NCBI RefSeq assembly: GCF_042100115.1
Contig: NC_091273.1
Span: 1,860,001 to 1,924,000 of the forward strand
From: Alternaria dauci
Taxonomy: Eukaryota > Ascomycota > Dothideomycetes > Pleosporales > Pleosporaceae
Direction: 5' to 3'
Length of the DNA: 64,000 nt
Positions 37,207 to 47,680 of this stretch are shown here, piece by piece. Numbering within the stretch: position 1 is the stretch's first letter; every line of letters begins with the position of its first letter. Position numbers and translations under genes: made by a program. The notes under the pieces are model-generated. The model did not search any database. It was given only the letters and a program-made list of their open reading frames with translations, and was not told where the DNA came from.

Positions 37207-38105
37207 ATGGTGCACCACATCCTTCTCATTGGCGGCCACGGCAAAGTCGCCCAGCTCCTCACACCACTCCTTCTGGCCAAATCATGGAACGTGACCAGCA
37301 TGATACGTACTGCTTCTCAGCGGCCTGCAATCGAGAAGCTGGGACAAGGGCAGCCTGGAAAGCTGGACGTGCTCATCAGTAGTGTAGCTGACGTCAAGAC
37401 CGAGGGGGATGCAAAGAGTATCCTAGAGCAGGTCAAACCTGACTGGGTTGTCTGGAGCGCTGGTAAGTATAGCTGCAAGTTCATATACATACTCGTCACA
37501 ATCAATGCATACTCACAGCATCAGGGGCCGGTGGCAAGGGCGGCGCGGAGATGACGTATGCAGTCGACCGCGACGCAGCCATTGCATTCACAAAGGCTAG
37601 CGTCAACACACCCTCTGTCAAGAAATTCCTGACCGTGTCCTACCTCTCTTCTCGCCGCGGTCGCGCGCCGTGGTGGAACGACGAAGACTGGAAGGCGGCA
37701 CAAAAGGTCAACACGGAGATCTTGCCAGACTACTTCAAAGCCAAGGTTGCAGCGGACGAGGTCCTCACTGTTCTCTCTCAGGAACGAGTAGCAAAGGAAG
37801 AGAAAGACGGTGTTCCCCCTAATGAGCGCTTCTGCGGAATTAGTCTGAGGCCTGGCACCCTGACAGAGGAACCAGCGGGCAAGGTGAAGATCGGAAAGAT
37901 TGGGGCAGGCGGCAAGACGAGTCGTGCGACGGTTGCGGAGAGCGTGGTCAGTGTCTTGGAGCACGAAGGGGCAAGGGGTTGGGTCGATGTTATCGACGGA
38001 GATGAAGAGATCGACGATGCAGTAGCAAAGTATGTTAAGGAGGGCCAGGACGCTGTCGAGGGCGAAGACCTCGGGGAGATGAAGAAGAGGATTGAGAAGT
38101 TGTGA
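37207..38105 (+). CDS. NAD(P)-binding Rossmann protein (atypical SDR, YMR090W/YwnB-like)
   Basis: Exons 37207-37462 and 37525-38105; 278 residues. N-terminal nucleotide-binding loop LLIGGHGKVAQLLTPLLLAKSW followed by VTSMIR, as in the NAD(P)H-binding family that includes yeast YMR090W. The spliced core reads DWVVWSAGAGGKGG then TYAVDRDAAIAFTKA, with the conserved late motif FCGISLRPGTLTEEPAG and a C-terminal VAESVVSVLEHEGARGWVDVIDG. No catalytic YxxxK is evident at the normal SDR spacing. Cytosolic by lack of signals. An acceptor six bases upstream (CAG at 37518) also keeps frame and would add Ala-Ser; the one chosen gives the more usual AGAGGKGG. Yeast relatives are of unknown reaction. Confidence 0.85.
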
Positions 38106-38499
38106 TGATCACTTCACTATAAGCTTTGGCAATGCCCGTTACACGCTAGGTGAGTCAGATGTTCAACGCAGAGGGAATCACTTTTTGTTTCTTTTGATTG
38201 CTTGTTGGCTACCGGATGTTGTGCGCTCAAGGAGAATGCCACGCTCGAGAAGTGAAGAAAACAAATAGCCGCGGAGGCTGGTTTCTCTACACCATAATGC
38301 AGTCATTGAAAAGGGGTCTCAGTAATACAGCGAGCGAGGCAGTGCCGCCCAACGTGAGTAGGAAATCGAGAGAGCAAAGGGTATGTACAATGTAGCTCCT
38401 TGAGCCAACGCCGAACGCCGCAGAACATGCATTACAGTTATGGATACAAGGAAAGACGCGTAAAAATGTGTACGAGTTCTAGGTCGAAGGAAAGAGAAC
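38106..38499. other. Intergenic, convergent 3' regions
   Basis: 394 bases between the stops of the NAD(P)-binding gene and the Ca2+-ATPase gene; no gene seen. Confidence 0.5.
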
Positions 38500-41400
38500 C
38501 TATGTTCCAGGTCCTGTCGGTTTGGAGTGGTCTCCAGAGTGGCCGGAGAATGGTCCTACAACAAACTCTGGTGTGGTGTCCATGTTCTGGCTAGGAGGGC
38601 CACGGTACTCGCTCGGGTCGGGCGCGAGAATAGGGTCAGTGGATTTGGTATCTGGATGCACGTCGATGCCGTCCTGTGCCTCGAGGTCTTGCTTGGTCGC
38701 GTCGCGGCTGAACTTGATCGAGTCGTTGTCGCCATGGCCGCGGTCGATTGGCGACCAGCCGGCAACACTGCCGGCAACGATACCAGCCATGACAGTGGCC
38801 GGACCGAACGCAGAGTTTGAGCGGGACCTGGTACGACGGCGACTGTTGGGTGTGGGGGGCGCTTGAGACCCGTCGTCCTGTGGGCCGTTGTTTGGAGTGC
38901 CAGGCAGGGAATGGCTGGAGCGAGACTTTGTAAAGATCTCCTTGGGATGTTGCACCTTGAACTTGATGGCACTAAGACGCCCACCGCGCACTTTGCGAAG
39001 GAAAGCAAGCTCGTCGCGGATCTCCAGCAGTCCCTGGTTCCACTGATAGTCGTCGTCGGAGATGACAAGCTCGGGAGTGCGTTTGCGCCTGAAGAAGTCG
39101 GGGATACACTTGCGGATGAGTTCGTCGGGAATGAGGCGAACAATAACACCGACAGGCAGAGAGAGGAAACCCAGGACTACTGAGTAACCCCACTGAGGAC
39201 CGTTGAGCCTGGTCACCTTGAACGCGACACCGCCGACGAAGATGATCATCGTCTGACCGCCAATCATGATAGCCAGGATGACGATGAAGAACCAGTTGTG
39301 AGTGATGCCTTCGAAGACATTGAAGCGGTTGTCGAGCCTGCGGTTGTTCAGGGCGTTGAAGATTTGCATCCAGACGAAGGTGTTGAAGACCAGAGCCGGG
39401 AGCTGTTCCCTCTCGTGTTCGCTGTGGTAGCTGAGAATAGACTCGCCGGCAAAGTAGAGGATAAAGGTGACGACCAGCTGGTAGATTGCTTGGCCGATGA
39501 TCATCTTCCACATCCTAAGTGTGATGAGAGGAGCAGACTTCGGGTCAGGCTTCCGGTCGAGCAGGCTGCGTGTGGGGGGATCGGTTGCGAGGGCCAGCGC
39601 AGCAAAGGTGTCCATGATGAGGTTGACCCAGAGCAGTTGAACAGCAGTCAGTACAGAGGTCTGATCGTCGCTAGATACGGCAGAGACGAAGGTGAGCAGG
39701 ACGGCGGTGATGTTGACAGTAATCTGGAACTGCAGGAACTTCTTGACAGCGTCGTTGACTGCTCGTCCCCAGAGTAGAGCCTTGACGATGGAAGCAAAGT
39801 TGTCGTCCATGAGAATAATGGCAGATGCCTCCTTTGCGACTTCGGTACCAGCGATACCCATGGAGAAACCGACATCGGCAGTCTTGAGCGCTGGCGCGTC
39901 GTTGGTTCCATCACCAGTGACTGCAACAGTCTCGCCAAGCTCTTTGAGGCGCTTGACGAGCCTGCGCTTATCTTCTGGGCTAGAACGGGCAAGGACACAC
40001 AGCTTGGGGATGACAGCGTCCATGTCCCGCTTTGAGAGCTTGCGGAAGGTAGGGCCTTCCATGACGACGCCGCCAGGTACAAGGATTCCACAGTCTTCGG
40101 CGATGGCTTTGGCGGTAAGGACGTTGTCACCAGTAACCATGCGGACGTAGACGCCGGCGTGCTGACAGTCTTTGACGGCTTCACGAACACTCTCTCGCAG
40201 GGGATCCTGGATACCGACAACGGCCAGGAAAGTCATCTTCTTAGAAACGTCCTTGAACACGGCCTGGCTCGGGTCGTCCTCGTTCTTGGAAGACTCAGCA
40301 GGTGGCCAGCTCTCAAAGTCACGGTAGATCAGGCCAATGGTTCGCAGGGAACGAGACGCGTAGGTGGTGATGACTTGCTCGAGCGTCTCGCGGTTGTCGC
40401 TGGTCATGGGTGCTTCGACGAGCTCCTTGTTGGCATCCGTGACGATCTTGTCGCACATTCCAAGCAAGATCTCGGAAGCGCCCTTGACGTACATTCGGTA
40501 GCGGCCGTCGTCCAGTTTGGCAACAGCCCCGGAGCACTTGATGGCCGAGTCGAAAGGCACAACTTGGACAATGGTGGCGTTGGACCGCTCCTGGGCGACG
40601 TTGCCCATGCCGAGAAAGTCGCGTGCAAACCCAAGTAGCGCGGTTTCAGTCTTGGAGCCGATGAAGGGATCAGGGCCACCAGCCTCGCCCTCGAAAGCGG
40701 TCGTGTTCTGGATGATCGACTGCAGGAGAACATCCTTGACGTCCTGGTTCAACGTCGCCACGAATTCAGATGCCGAAACGTCACTGGGGTTTTCTACAGG
40801 CGATTCGGCCACATCTTTGCCCTTGCTGAGATCATCAGCCGGTGGTGAGGCTGCTTTGAGCTTGTGGTCGCCGAAGCGGAGAGCCGTGCCTAGAGAGCCA
40901 GCGACAACCGTCATTTTGTTCTGTGTCAATGTACCTGTCTTGTCGGAGCAGATGGTGGTTGCGTTTCCCATGGTTTCGCAAGATCGGAGAAGACGGACCA
41001 GGTTGTTGTCCTTCAACATACGTGTCGTGGCGAACGCCAGTGCAAGAGTGACGGCTAGCGGCAGACCCTCGGGCACAGCAACGACAATGACCGTGATGGC
41101 GACAATGAGGATGTTGAGGAAGTTCTGGCCCTTCTGGGCAGGGGTATCGGGGCTGCCCTTCAGGCGGACGAGGAACTCGATGAAGAGCACGACAAAGAGC
41201 AGCAGGGCAGCAGCTCCACCAAGCTTGGCGATGTACGTCGCAAGAACGTTCAGCTTGTTCTGGAGCGGAGTGACTTCACTGTCCTCGCGCAGGGACATCA
41301 TCGTCTTTCCGTAGCTGGAGTGTACACCAGTAGCAGTAACCAGGAAAGAGCCAACACCCTCCGAGACCTTTGCGCCAGACAGAATGAATGGGTCGACCTT

Positions 41401-42755
41401 TTTGAGGTTGTCGTGCCTCTCGATGGCCTTGAAAGCCTCCTCTCCAGACATTTTCTTGAGCAGGTCAGACTCTCCGGTCGCCGAAGACTCGTCGCACTTG
41501 ATGCCATGGCCCTGGATGAGAATACCGTCCACGGGGATCATGTCACCGGGTTCCAGCTTGACAACGTCTCCAACGAAGATGTCGTAGACGGAGATTTCGC
41601 GGGTCGTGCCTGAGCGGATCACCTTGATAGTCCTGTCCTCCTTCTTTTTGTTGAGCTTGACGAATTGCCGTTCCTTTTGCCAGTCGTTCGCCGCACCCAC
41701 AACAACCACAATGACGATGGCGACAATAATGGCAACACCCTCGATCCACTCGACCGCAGGCTCGCCCGGCTCGTGCTCCACGCCAAAAGTCTGGTACAGT
41801 CCGAGGGCCAGCGAAATCACAGCCGCGCAGGTAAGCAGGATCAGGACCTTGTCGTTGTAGGCCATCCACGCCAGCTGGAAGATGTTCTTTGGTTTCCTCA
41901 CTGGGAGACGGTTGTCGCTGAAAACGCGCTTCCTGTCAGCAAAGGCATTCTCCTTGGAGCCGGCGGGGGCGCTGTCAGTGTGTGGAACACCATCGGGAGA
42001 CGACTTTGGCGCAGACTCTGTCCTGCTCGGAGTAGTAGCCTCCTCGAAAGTCACGACACCGTCCAGCTGCTGCTCATCAATGCTCAAGCCGGCCCTGCGG
42101 TCGGTCCGAAGACCCTTTTCCAAGCCATCCAGGCCACCGAGAGCGTGGAAAGCGGATAACTAGAATTTGTTAGGATGTCACGAGTCAGTCCAGGCGTGGT
42201 TCTTACACTTTTGGGGTTGTACAGCTTCGCCAGCTGTCCGGGCGAAAAGGCGAACTTGTTGTTCTCGACCTCAAAGTCGGCCTCGGTGCCAGGATCGGGC
42301 TTCAGGGCGTCTTTGTCATTCATAATTTCAGTCGGCCCCAAGTCGCCCTTGAGCGTGTCGCCCTGTGACGACGGCACATATGTGCCTGTGCTGTTGGACT
42401 CGCCATTTTCAGTCGCCGAATCGACAGAGTTGCCGCGGGACCGGGCGCCGGGGACGTTGAGCAGGCCGGCGTTACTGTTCCATGCCGCGACCGGTGAGCT
42501 GATGTTATGCGGGCTCGTGGGTCTGCTCTCCTTGCTGTCAAACGAGTGCGCGTTGCGCAGTTCTTGCGACTGCTTCCCCGACTGTGTGGGCGAGACATTA
42601 TCGGTGTTAGAGTATGTTGCAGGTGTGCTGTTGTCTTGAATGGCTCCCAGGAGTACCGAGTCACCCATGGTAGGGTCGTTGGTGGCAGACGTGTCGATGG
42701 TGATGGTCGGTGCCCGTGGCCTTGAAGAAGCACTGCTCGCGTCGTTGTTGGCCAT
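38500..42755 (-). CDS. PMC1: PMC1-type Ca2+-transporting P2B ATPase
   Basis: Exon 1 42755-42207 and exon 2 42159-38500; 1402 residues. P-type ATPase hallmarks: phosphorylation loop ICSDKTGTLTQNKMTV (Asp589), TGES (CDESSATGES), KGASEILLGMC nucleotide site, MVTGDNVLTAKAIAEDCGI and TGDGTNDAPALKTADVGFSMG. Membrane segments include LLLFVVLFIEFLVRL, ILIVAITVIVVAVPEGLPLAVTLALAFAT, and FVWMQIFNALNNRRLDNRFNVF near the C terminus, typical of PMCA/Pmc1. These pumps remove cytosolic Ca2+ into the vacuole and are induced by calcineurin/Crz1 in yeast. The N-terminal ~150 residues are low-complexity Ser/Asn-rich, and the C terminus is a long Ser/Pro-rich tail. The 47-nt intron gives NPKS-LSAFHALGGLDGLEKGL. 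Confidence 0.95.
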
Positions 42756-42777
42756 TGCGGTAGCCTGGCGTGCCCTC

Positions 42778-42784
42778 GAGGCTG
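42778..42784 (+). promoter_or_regulatory. Candidate Crz1 site (CDRE core GAGGCTG)
   Basis: Exact match to the yeast calcineurin-response core, 23 bases 5' of the PMC1 ATG, so possibly within the 5' UTR. Confidence 0.25.
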
Positions 42785-43499
42785 CTGTGGAAGGCTGAGA
42801 ATGGGCTGTGCAGCAGGCAGACGGTGGTGGCCGTCAGCGTAGCAATGTCAGGTGTGCAATTCCGGTGAGTCTGCTAGATTATGAACAAGACCTCATGCAG
42901 AGAGTACATGCGGGTGGTGAGGGTGTGTGGTGTGTGGTGTGTAGTGAGAGGCGAAAGATCGTCGCCGTGGTTGTGCGCGTGTAAAGAGCGGAGCCAAGAG
43001 CCAGCGAGAAGGCGTGTGGTCTACGTCTTCTTAGTTGCTGCCGTGGTCGTAGCCGGCAAGAGCGAATGGCTTACCTGAGCGCGCTGCGTCTGCGGCAGGA
43101 GCGACTGAGCGAAGGAGTGATTCGAGTGATGCTAGTGACTAGAGAGTGGCAGTGTTCTGGCGCTGCGCATACTCGTCTGCGGTCGAGTGTGGCTATGAGA
43201 GCTCGTGGACCTGGCTGGGTGCTCGCAGAGACTATTAGGTGGCGAGACGACGCGACAATTACGCTGTTTGCCCAAGGGAAAAGGACTGGCAATCTCAGAT
43301 GCTGGCTGCCAAAGTGCTCAAGGCAAACAAGCCCCCCAGCCAAGGCCATGGACCTTGTTGTGCCTCTGCCAAATGCCCAAGACTTGCACTGCCCCGATGC
43401 CAACCTCGCGCGCTAAGCCGCTTGCGTCGACGGCTATTTCGCAAACAGCATGGATGCGGGACCTTAGCGGGACGGCCTCTAACCTAACCCCTCGAGTGC

Positions 43500-43506
43500 C
43501 AGCCTC
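43500..43506 (-). promoter_or_regulatory. Candidate Crz1 site (CDRE core GAGGCTG)
   Basis: Exact core in PMC1 sense orientation, about 745 bases upstream of its ATG. Confidence 0.3.
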
Positions 43507-43859
43507 CGTTTCACCCCACGATTGCCCGGTAACAACTGTCCAGGCCAGGTCGAGTTTGCGCGCACTCTCTCTCGAGCGGCCATGCGCCATGTGGCCAGCA
43601 GGCCGGACACGACGACGGCTGCGTCGCACAAGCCAAACGGCTCGCCTCCGTGTGGCCAGTAGGTCGGGGCCAAGGCACGCCTACCGCAGCGCGTCTGAGC
43701 GCACATCACAAGTGATTCATTGACGCAAATGCTAGGAGCGCGCTTTCGCCTATAGCTACTCCTGTCGTCTTGGCCGGCCAGCCGACGTGTCCATGGCGCA
43801 TCAGCCACACGCGTTCATTTTTCCAGTGGCGGCGACATGAAATTATTTTACCGCCTGCG

Positions 43860-43866
43860 CAGCCTC
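43860..43866 (-). promoter_or_regulatory. Candidate Crz1 site (CDRE core GAGGCTG)
   Basis: Exact core in PMC1 sense orientation, about 1.1 kb upstream of its ATG. Confidence 0.3.
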
Positions 43867-45769
43867 GACCCATCGTCAGCTCCACCTGCCCTCGGCTTTG
43901 TTGGCTCGCGGCCATCTCGCCGCCTCGTACCTGGACGTCGAGACGTGTATAAAGGGATGCGTCAATTTCCGAGCGGCCAAGAGCTCCACAGGCTTGGCTG
44001 TTCCGTGCCTGGTGCCATCACCCGCCTAGTCTCTGAGTTTGTTTGCGTCATTGACGTCGTGATTGTTCTTATCGTCAACTTGGATCACCAGGCGCGTTGA
44101 CCGCTACAATCCCCCGAGTTGAGCATTCATGGATCTGCCTGTAGCCATGTGCGCGAGAGTGTCGTCGTGCAGCGGCACACCAAGCATCTTTTGCTCGCGT
44201 CCCGATGAGGTTGGCAATTGCTTCGTCTCAACATAAGCTTCTGATTCCGAGCTACAGTAGTGAGAGGCTTACTGCGTACAAGATCATGACATGCTTTAGA
44301 TGACCACTTCTGCGACCTTGGCAGCCTACCCCACAGCGTACGCGATCGGTCCGAGAGGTTGTGGTTCAAGATGTTCCGAAAGAAAGTTACCCTCCCGCAT
44401 GTGCGGTCCACGTTACGAATCAATAACAGCCGGCACATATTGGACAAATTTAACAACAAACACTCTTGCAATACGCGCGTCTCCGTTGCTCTATTTACGT
44501 CGTGGCATGGAGAGAGCAAAGGCGATATTTCAGGAAGCGTTTGGTATCGCCTGCTCGCTGATTCGTCCGTTGAGACGGCAGCGCTTAGTAGACGCCTGCC
44601 GACCGTTTGCTGGCCGTTGCTGCATGTCAGCAGTATGCAGTCCAAAGAGTCTTGAATAGCTCGCATAGTTGGGAGAGCATGCACAACCTATTTTGTAATG
44701 AGATGGCATGCATGATAGGAGAGCTTTGGGAGAGGACGGGTCCAGGCGCTATGTTCCTTTTTAGGCCGAAGATCGCCCTTCACGGCGATGAGTATTTGCT
44801 CATTGCATGCAGTTACTATTAAATACAGAATCTGTACACGCTTGCATAGTGCCCATTTCTAAGCCTGGATCTGGTTCGCGACACGTCACGGCTTCAGTGA
44901 GTAAAGGGGCGCATTATGATGTTGAGATTATTCTCTATATAGCCATCGCTACAAAAACAGCAGCAAGACACGAGGTTCGGAGACTGTGGACAGGCCCCTG
45001 AGCAGAACCGAGAAACGTCCAGGACTGATGGTGTTGCGGGAGATGTTCGGTCGTCGTTCTGCGCGAACCATTCATCATGAGCCTAGCGCGAACCGGTTAG
45101 CCCCAGACGCAGGCTAGAGTACACAGCCTCTTCTATCGCCTGAAATCCACACTCTGGAACGAGAAGGCGTAATCTGGATATTGGTCGCCACCATAATTTC
45201 TCAACATTACACTTACTTGGGCCTGCCGCATGTACCCGTCATGACTGAGGCTGTGCAGGTGGTTGTACAGGGCGTTGCTTCATATTGCGATAGTATGGTT
45301 AGTGCTGTATTCAAAGTGTGTTTTAGTCTGAGAAAGTAGTTGAGACGTGGCGAACGAGTGACGAGTCGGTCTCTTGTTTTAAGGATATGTATGACTGAAA
45401 TGCGGATATACATTGAGTCTGAGACCCTTTGGCTAGTCTTGAAAAATGTTACAGCACATTCTCCTAAGCTCACATCATCGTTCAGATACCACTCTCCATC
45501 CTGATGCAACAATGATGCATATTGCGGTCAGATGATCACGTACTGTTTGACAAGAAGACGGCAATGTCAAATTCTCCACCAAGTTACAAGACTTACACTT
45601 GCGTCACACGCATCAGATATTCAGTAGACAAGAGTCGTGCTAATAGAAGAGTACAATTATTTGCTTATGTATGTATTCGAATGCTTCATCTCTCTGAAAC
45701 CACAATCAACCCCCTTTGATATCCTTCATTTGCTTTGAGTATATGCCCTCAGGCCATGACTGCAGGGGT

Positions 45770-46717
45770 CTAGGCATGAGCTGCTGCTGCTGCTGGGTCT
45801 TCGGCCGCAGGGGTTTCTCCAGCGGGTGGCACTTCTGCCGGGGCTTCTTCTATAGGAGCCTCTTCGGCGGGAGCTTCCTCTGCCGGTGCCTCTTCCGCTG
45901 GGACCTCAGCAGGTGGTGTCTCCGCGGGTGCCTCTTCTACTGGTGCCTCTTCCGCTGGCGCCTCAGCAGGCGGTGTTTCTGCTGGCGCTTCTTCAGCAGG
46001 CGGTGCCTCTACAGGAGCCTCCTCAGCAGGTGCCTCGGGAGGTGCTGCGGCTGGGTCCTCAGGAGTTGCAGGTACGAAACTATAACAGTCAGTGTTCGTT
46101 CATAGCACAATCATATCTCGGGAGAACTCACGCAGCAGTCTCCAAAGCAAGCTTTCCAGCGGTTCCACCCACAACATCAGTGCCGTCAATGCTCGATTCA
46201 CTCTGCTGGCTCAGTTTGACATAGTCAGACAATTGATGCGCATTTGCAGGGTTGACCATCATGACCTGGCCCTCCTGGCAATGCGGTCCGGTAGCACAGT
46301 ACAGAAACATGGGGTCGGCACTGGTGACGGGCATGTTGAAGGTTCCAACTTCTGCCTGGCCATCTTCAAAGGGAATGTGGCCGCTGTGGATACCGCCTGC
46401 CATCGGCGTGCATGCTGTATCGCCAGTCGACTGCGTGACGGTGTGGTTGCCGTTGGAAAACTGGAACTGGATGATGTCGCCGACTGCTGCCGTGACGGTG
46501 TTGGGGATAAAGGTATCTTGAGGGCCACCAACGATTACGGGGATGATTTGGTTGGCACGACGAAGAGGGTTGGCTTGTTCGGTCAGTGTAGCCGAGCGAC
46601 GGGCAGGAACAAACACATACACTTGATGCTAGGCAGTCTGTTGACGGTCCTGAAAGCCGGACCCGGAAGCGCGCTTGCCGTGGCAGCAAGGGCGAGAGAG
46701 AAGAAAGCAGACTTCAT
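45770..46717 (-). CDS. Secreted cupredoxin with Ala/Pro/Glu-rich tail
   Basis: Exons 46717-46621, 46573-46132 and 46079-45770; 282 residues. A signal peptide is clear (MKSAFFSLALAATASALPGPA). The cupredoxin domain covers residues ~43-140: PVIVGGPQDTFIPNTVTAAVGDIIQFQFSNGNHTVTQS, then DPMFLYCATGPHCQEGQVMMVNP. Type 1 copper ligands can be placed at His76 (NHTV), Cys125 (LYC), His130 (GPHC) and Met137; Cys87 and Cys131 may form the family disulphide. Residues ~181-282 are a tail of repeated P-A-E-E-A / P-V-E-E-A units ending AAAAHA, with no GPI signal. This resembles fungal 'extracellular serine-rich' cupredoxins, but the tail is acidic rather than Ser-rich. Likely a cell-wall or extracellular protein; reaction or redox partner unknown. 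Confidence 0.87.
45790..46070 (-). repeat. Degenerate tandem repeat coding the P-A-E-E-A tail
   Basis: Imperfect 15-nt-period repeat inside the last cupredoxin exon. Units read APAEE, APVEE, APIEE and APAETPP; a longer EEAPAETPPAE block occurs twice. Confidence 0.85.
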
Positions 46718-46766
46718 TGTATCGCGGAGTTCAAAAATAAACAGTATTGAGGCGTTAAAGGCTGGC

Positions 46767-46781
46767 TACCGTTCAACGGTA
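46767..46781. promoter_or_regulatory. Perfect 15-bp palindrome with CCG-N5-CGG
   Basis: TACCGTTCAACGGTA, 7-bp arms and a one-base centre, 50 bases upstream of the cupredoxin ATG. Inverted CCG/CGG triplets are the type of site bound by Zn2Cys6 dimers. It could instead sit in the 5' UTR. Confidence 0.5.
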
Positions 46782-46813
46782 ACGAAAGAATCGAAAGTAA
46801 GTATTAGGTAAAG

Positions 46814-46826
46814 ACCGTTCTACGGT
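46814..46826. promoter_or_regulatory. Second CCG-N5-CGG palindrome
   Basis: ACCGTTCTACGGT, one base different from the core of the palindrome 47 bases away; same triplets and spacing. Confidence 0.5.
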
Positions 46827-47537
46827 ATCGTAGTTAAAGAGCGATATAAGAAATGAAGGGTGCGGAACTCAAATAGCGCAAGAAGACATACCAGAACCTG
46901 CTTCATATACACCCGTCTCTCCGCTGTGCTTCGTCGGCGCCTGAACCGACTCTCATCCTCCTCTATCCACACCTGAAATCTTGCCTACGTCTCTCGCCTC
47001 CTGCGATAATACCTCAAACATCGAAAGTGGCCTGAGGTTCTGTAGGGCTGCCACAAGCAACCTATGGCGCTCGGCGGTGTGGATACCTGGACTGTAAGAG
47101 CACGGCGGCCAAGCTGTCGCATCTTTGCACGTCGCCTAAACGATGTTTGACAGCCTTGTTTGCCAAGAGCGAGGTCGGTAGATGTGCATGGGTGGTGGCG
47201 CGGTTTGCCGTTTGAGGAGGAGTGGGGCTAGGAGCCCCGAGTTGCACCATGATCGTTTGAAAACCCAAAGTGCCTTAGCATGCGCGGCGCTTACACCTGA
47301 GAAGGCAGAAGCGGGTAAACAGCAGGGTGTTTCCTGTACTGGATGAACGCATATCCTGAAGAAGTAATGCGTGCGTCGATGACGGGGAGTTGGTGGAGGA
47401 TGACGGCTGGAACTACAAGGGTTATGACCTCGGAGTGGTGTAGCCACAAGCGTCGGCAGTGTGTCGGTCTCCATCATTCCTCCATCCAACACAATGGAGT
47501 GGTGACTGTTCCCGGGAAATCCTACCTCAGGGAGGCT

Positions 47538-47554
47538 ATACCATGGAGGTATAT
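47538..47554. repeat. TATACC-N5-GGTATA inverted repeat
   Basis: Six-base perfect arms around ATGGA, 10 bases from a related inverted repeat. Confidence 0.5.
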
Positions 47555-47563
47555 GTAGAAGCT

Positions 47564-47581
47564 ATACCGTAGACGGTATAC
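47564..47581. repeat. TATACCG-N4-CGGTATA inverted repeat
   Basis: TATACCGTAGACGGTATA, eight paired bases on each side if the T/A flanking the centre are counted. It also contains CCG-N4-CGG. It lies 100 bases past the stop of the dehydrogenase gene, so a role in that 3' UTR is possible as well. Confidence 0.5.
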
Positions 47582-47680
47582 CCGCACAATCTTGTTCACG
47601 GAAAAAGCGGTACGCAGTGAGTCGGACGTGATTTGGCGACAGATTCTGTAGATCGCGGTCGTTCTCTATTCATAGTCTAG

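Larger units (their letters stand above)
42756..45769. other. 3-kb gene-free stretch upstream of PMC1
   Basis: No frame here has a recognisable product; the longest (185 aa on minus, 172 aa on plus) look random in composition. A GT-rich patch lies at 42914-42950. The right-hand half is richer in A+T. It likely contains the PMC1 promoter and the cupredoxin 3' UTR. Confidence 0.5.
46718..47680. promoter_or_regulatory. Cupredoxin upstream region with palindromes
   Basis: 963 bases between the cupredoxin start and the stop of the hydroxyisobutyrate dehydrogenase gene. Besides four palindromes listed separately I see no gene. Confidence 0.5.

Noticed and set aside
40517..41314. 265-codon plus-strand frame inside PMC1
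   Set aside because: Antisense shadow of the ATPase core.
43205..43723. 172-codon plus-strand frame upstream of PMC1
   Set aside because: Ser/Thr/Arg-rich translation typical of a GC-rich noncoding frame; overlaps several other equally poor frames.
44127..44684. 185-codon minus-strand frame in the gene-free stretch
   Set aside because: Composition looks random, no domain, no splice partner frames and no supporting context. It may be revisited with transcript data.
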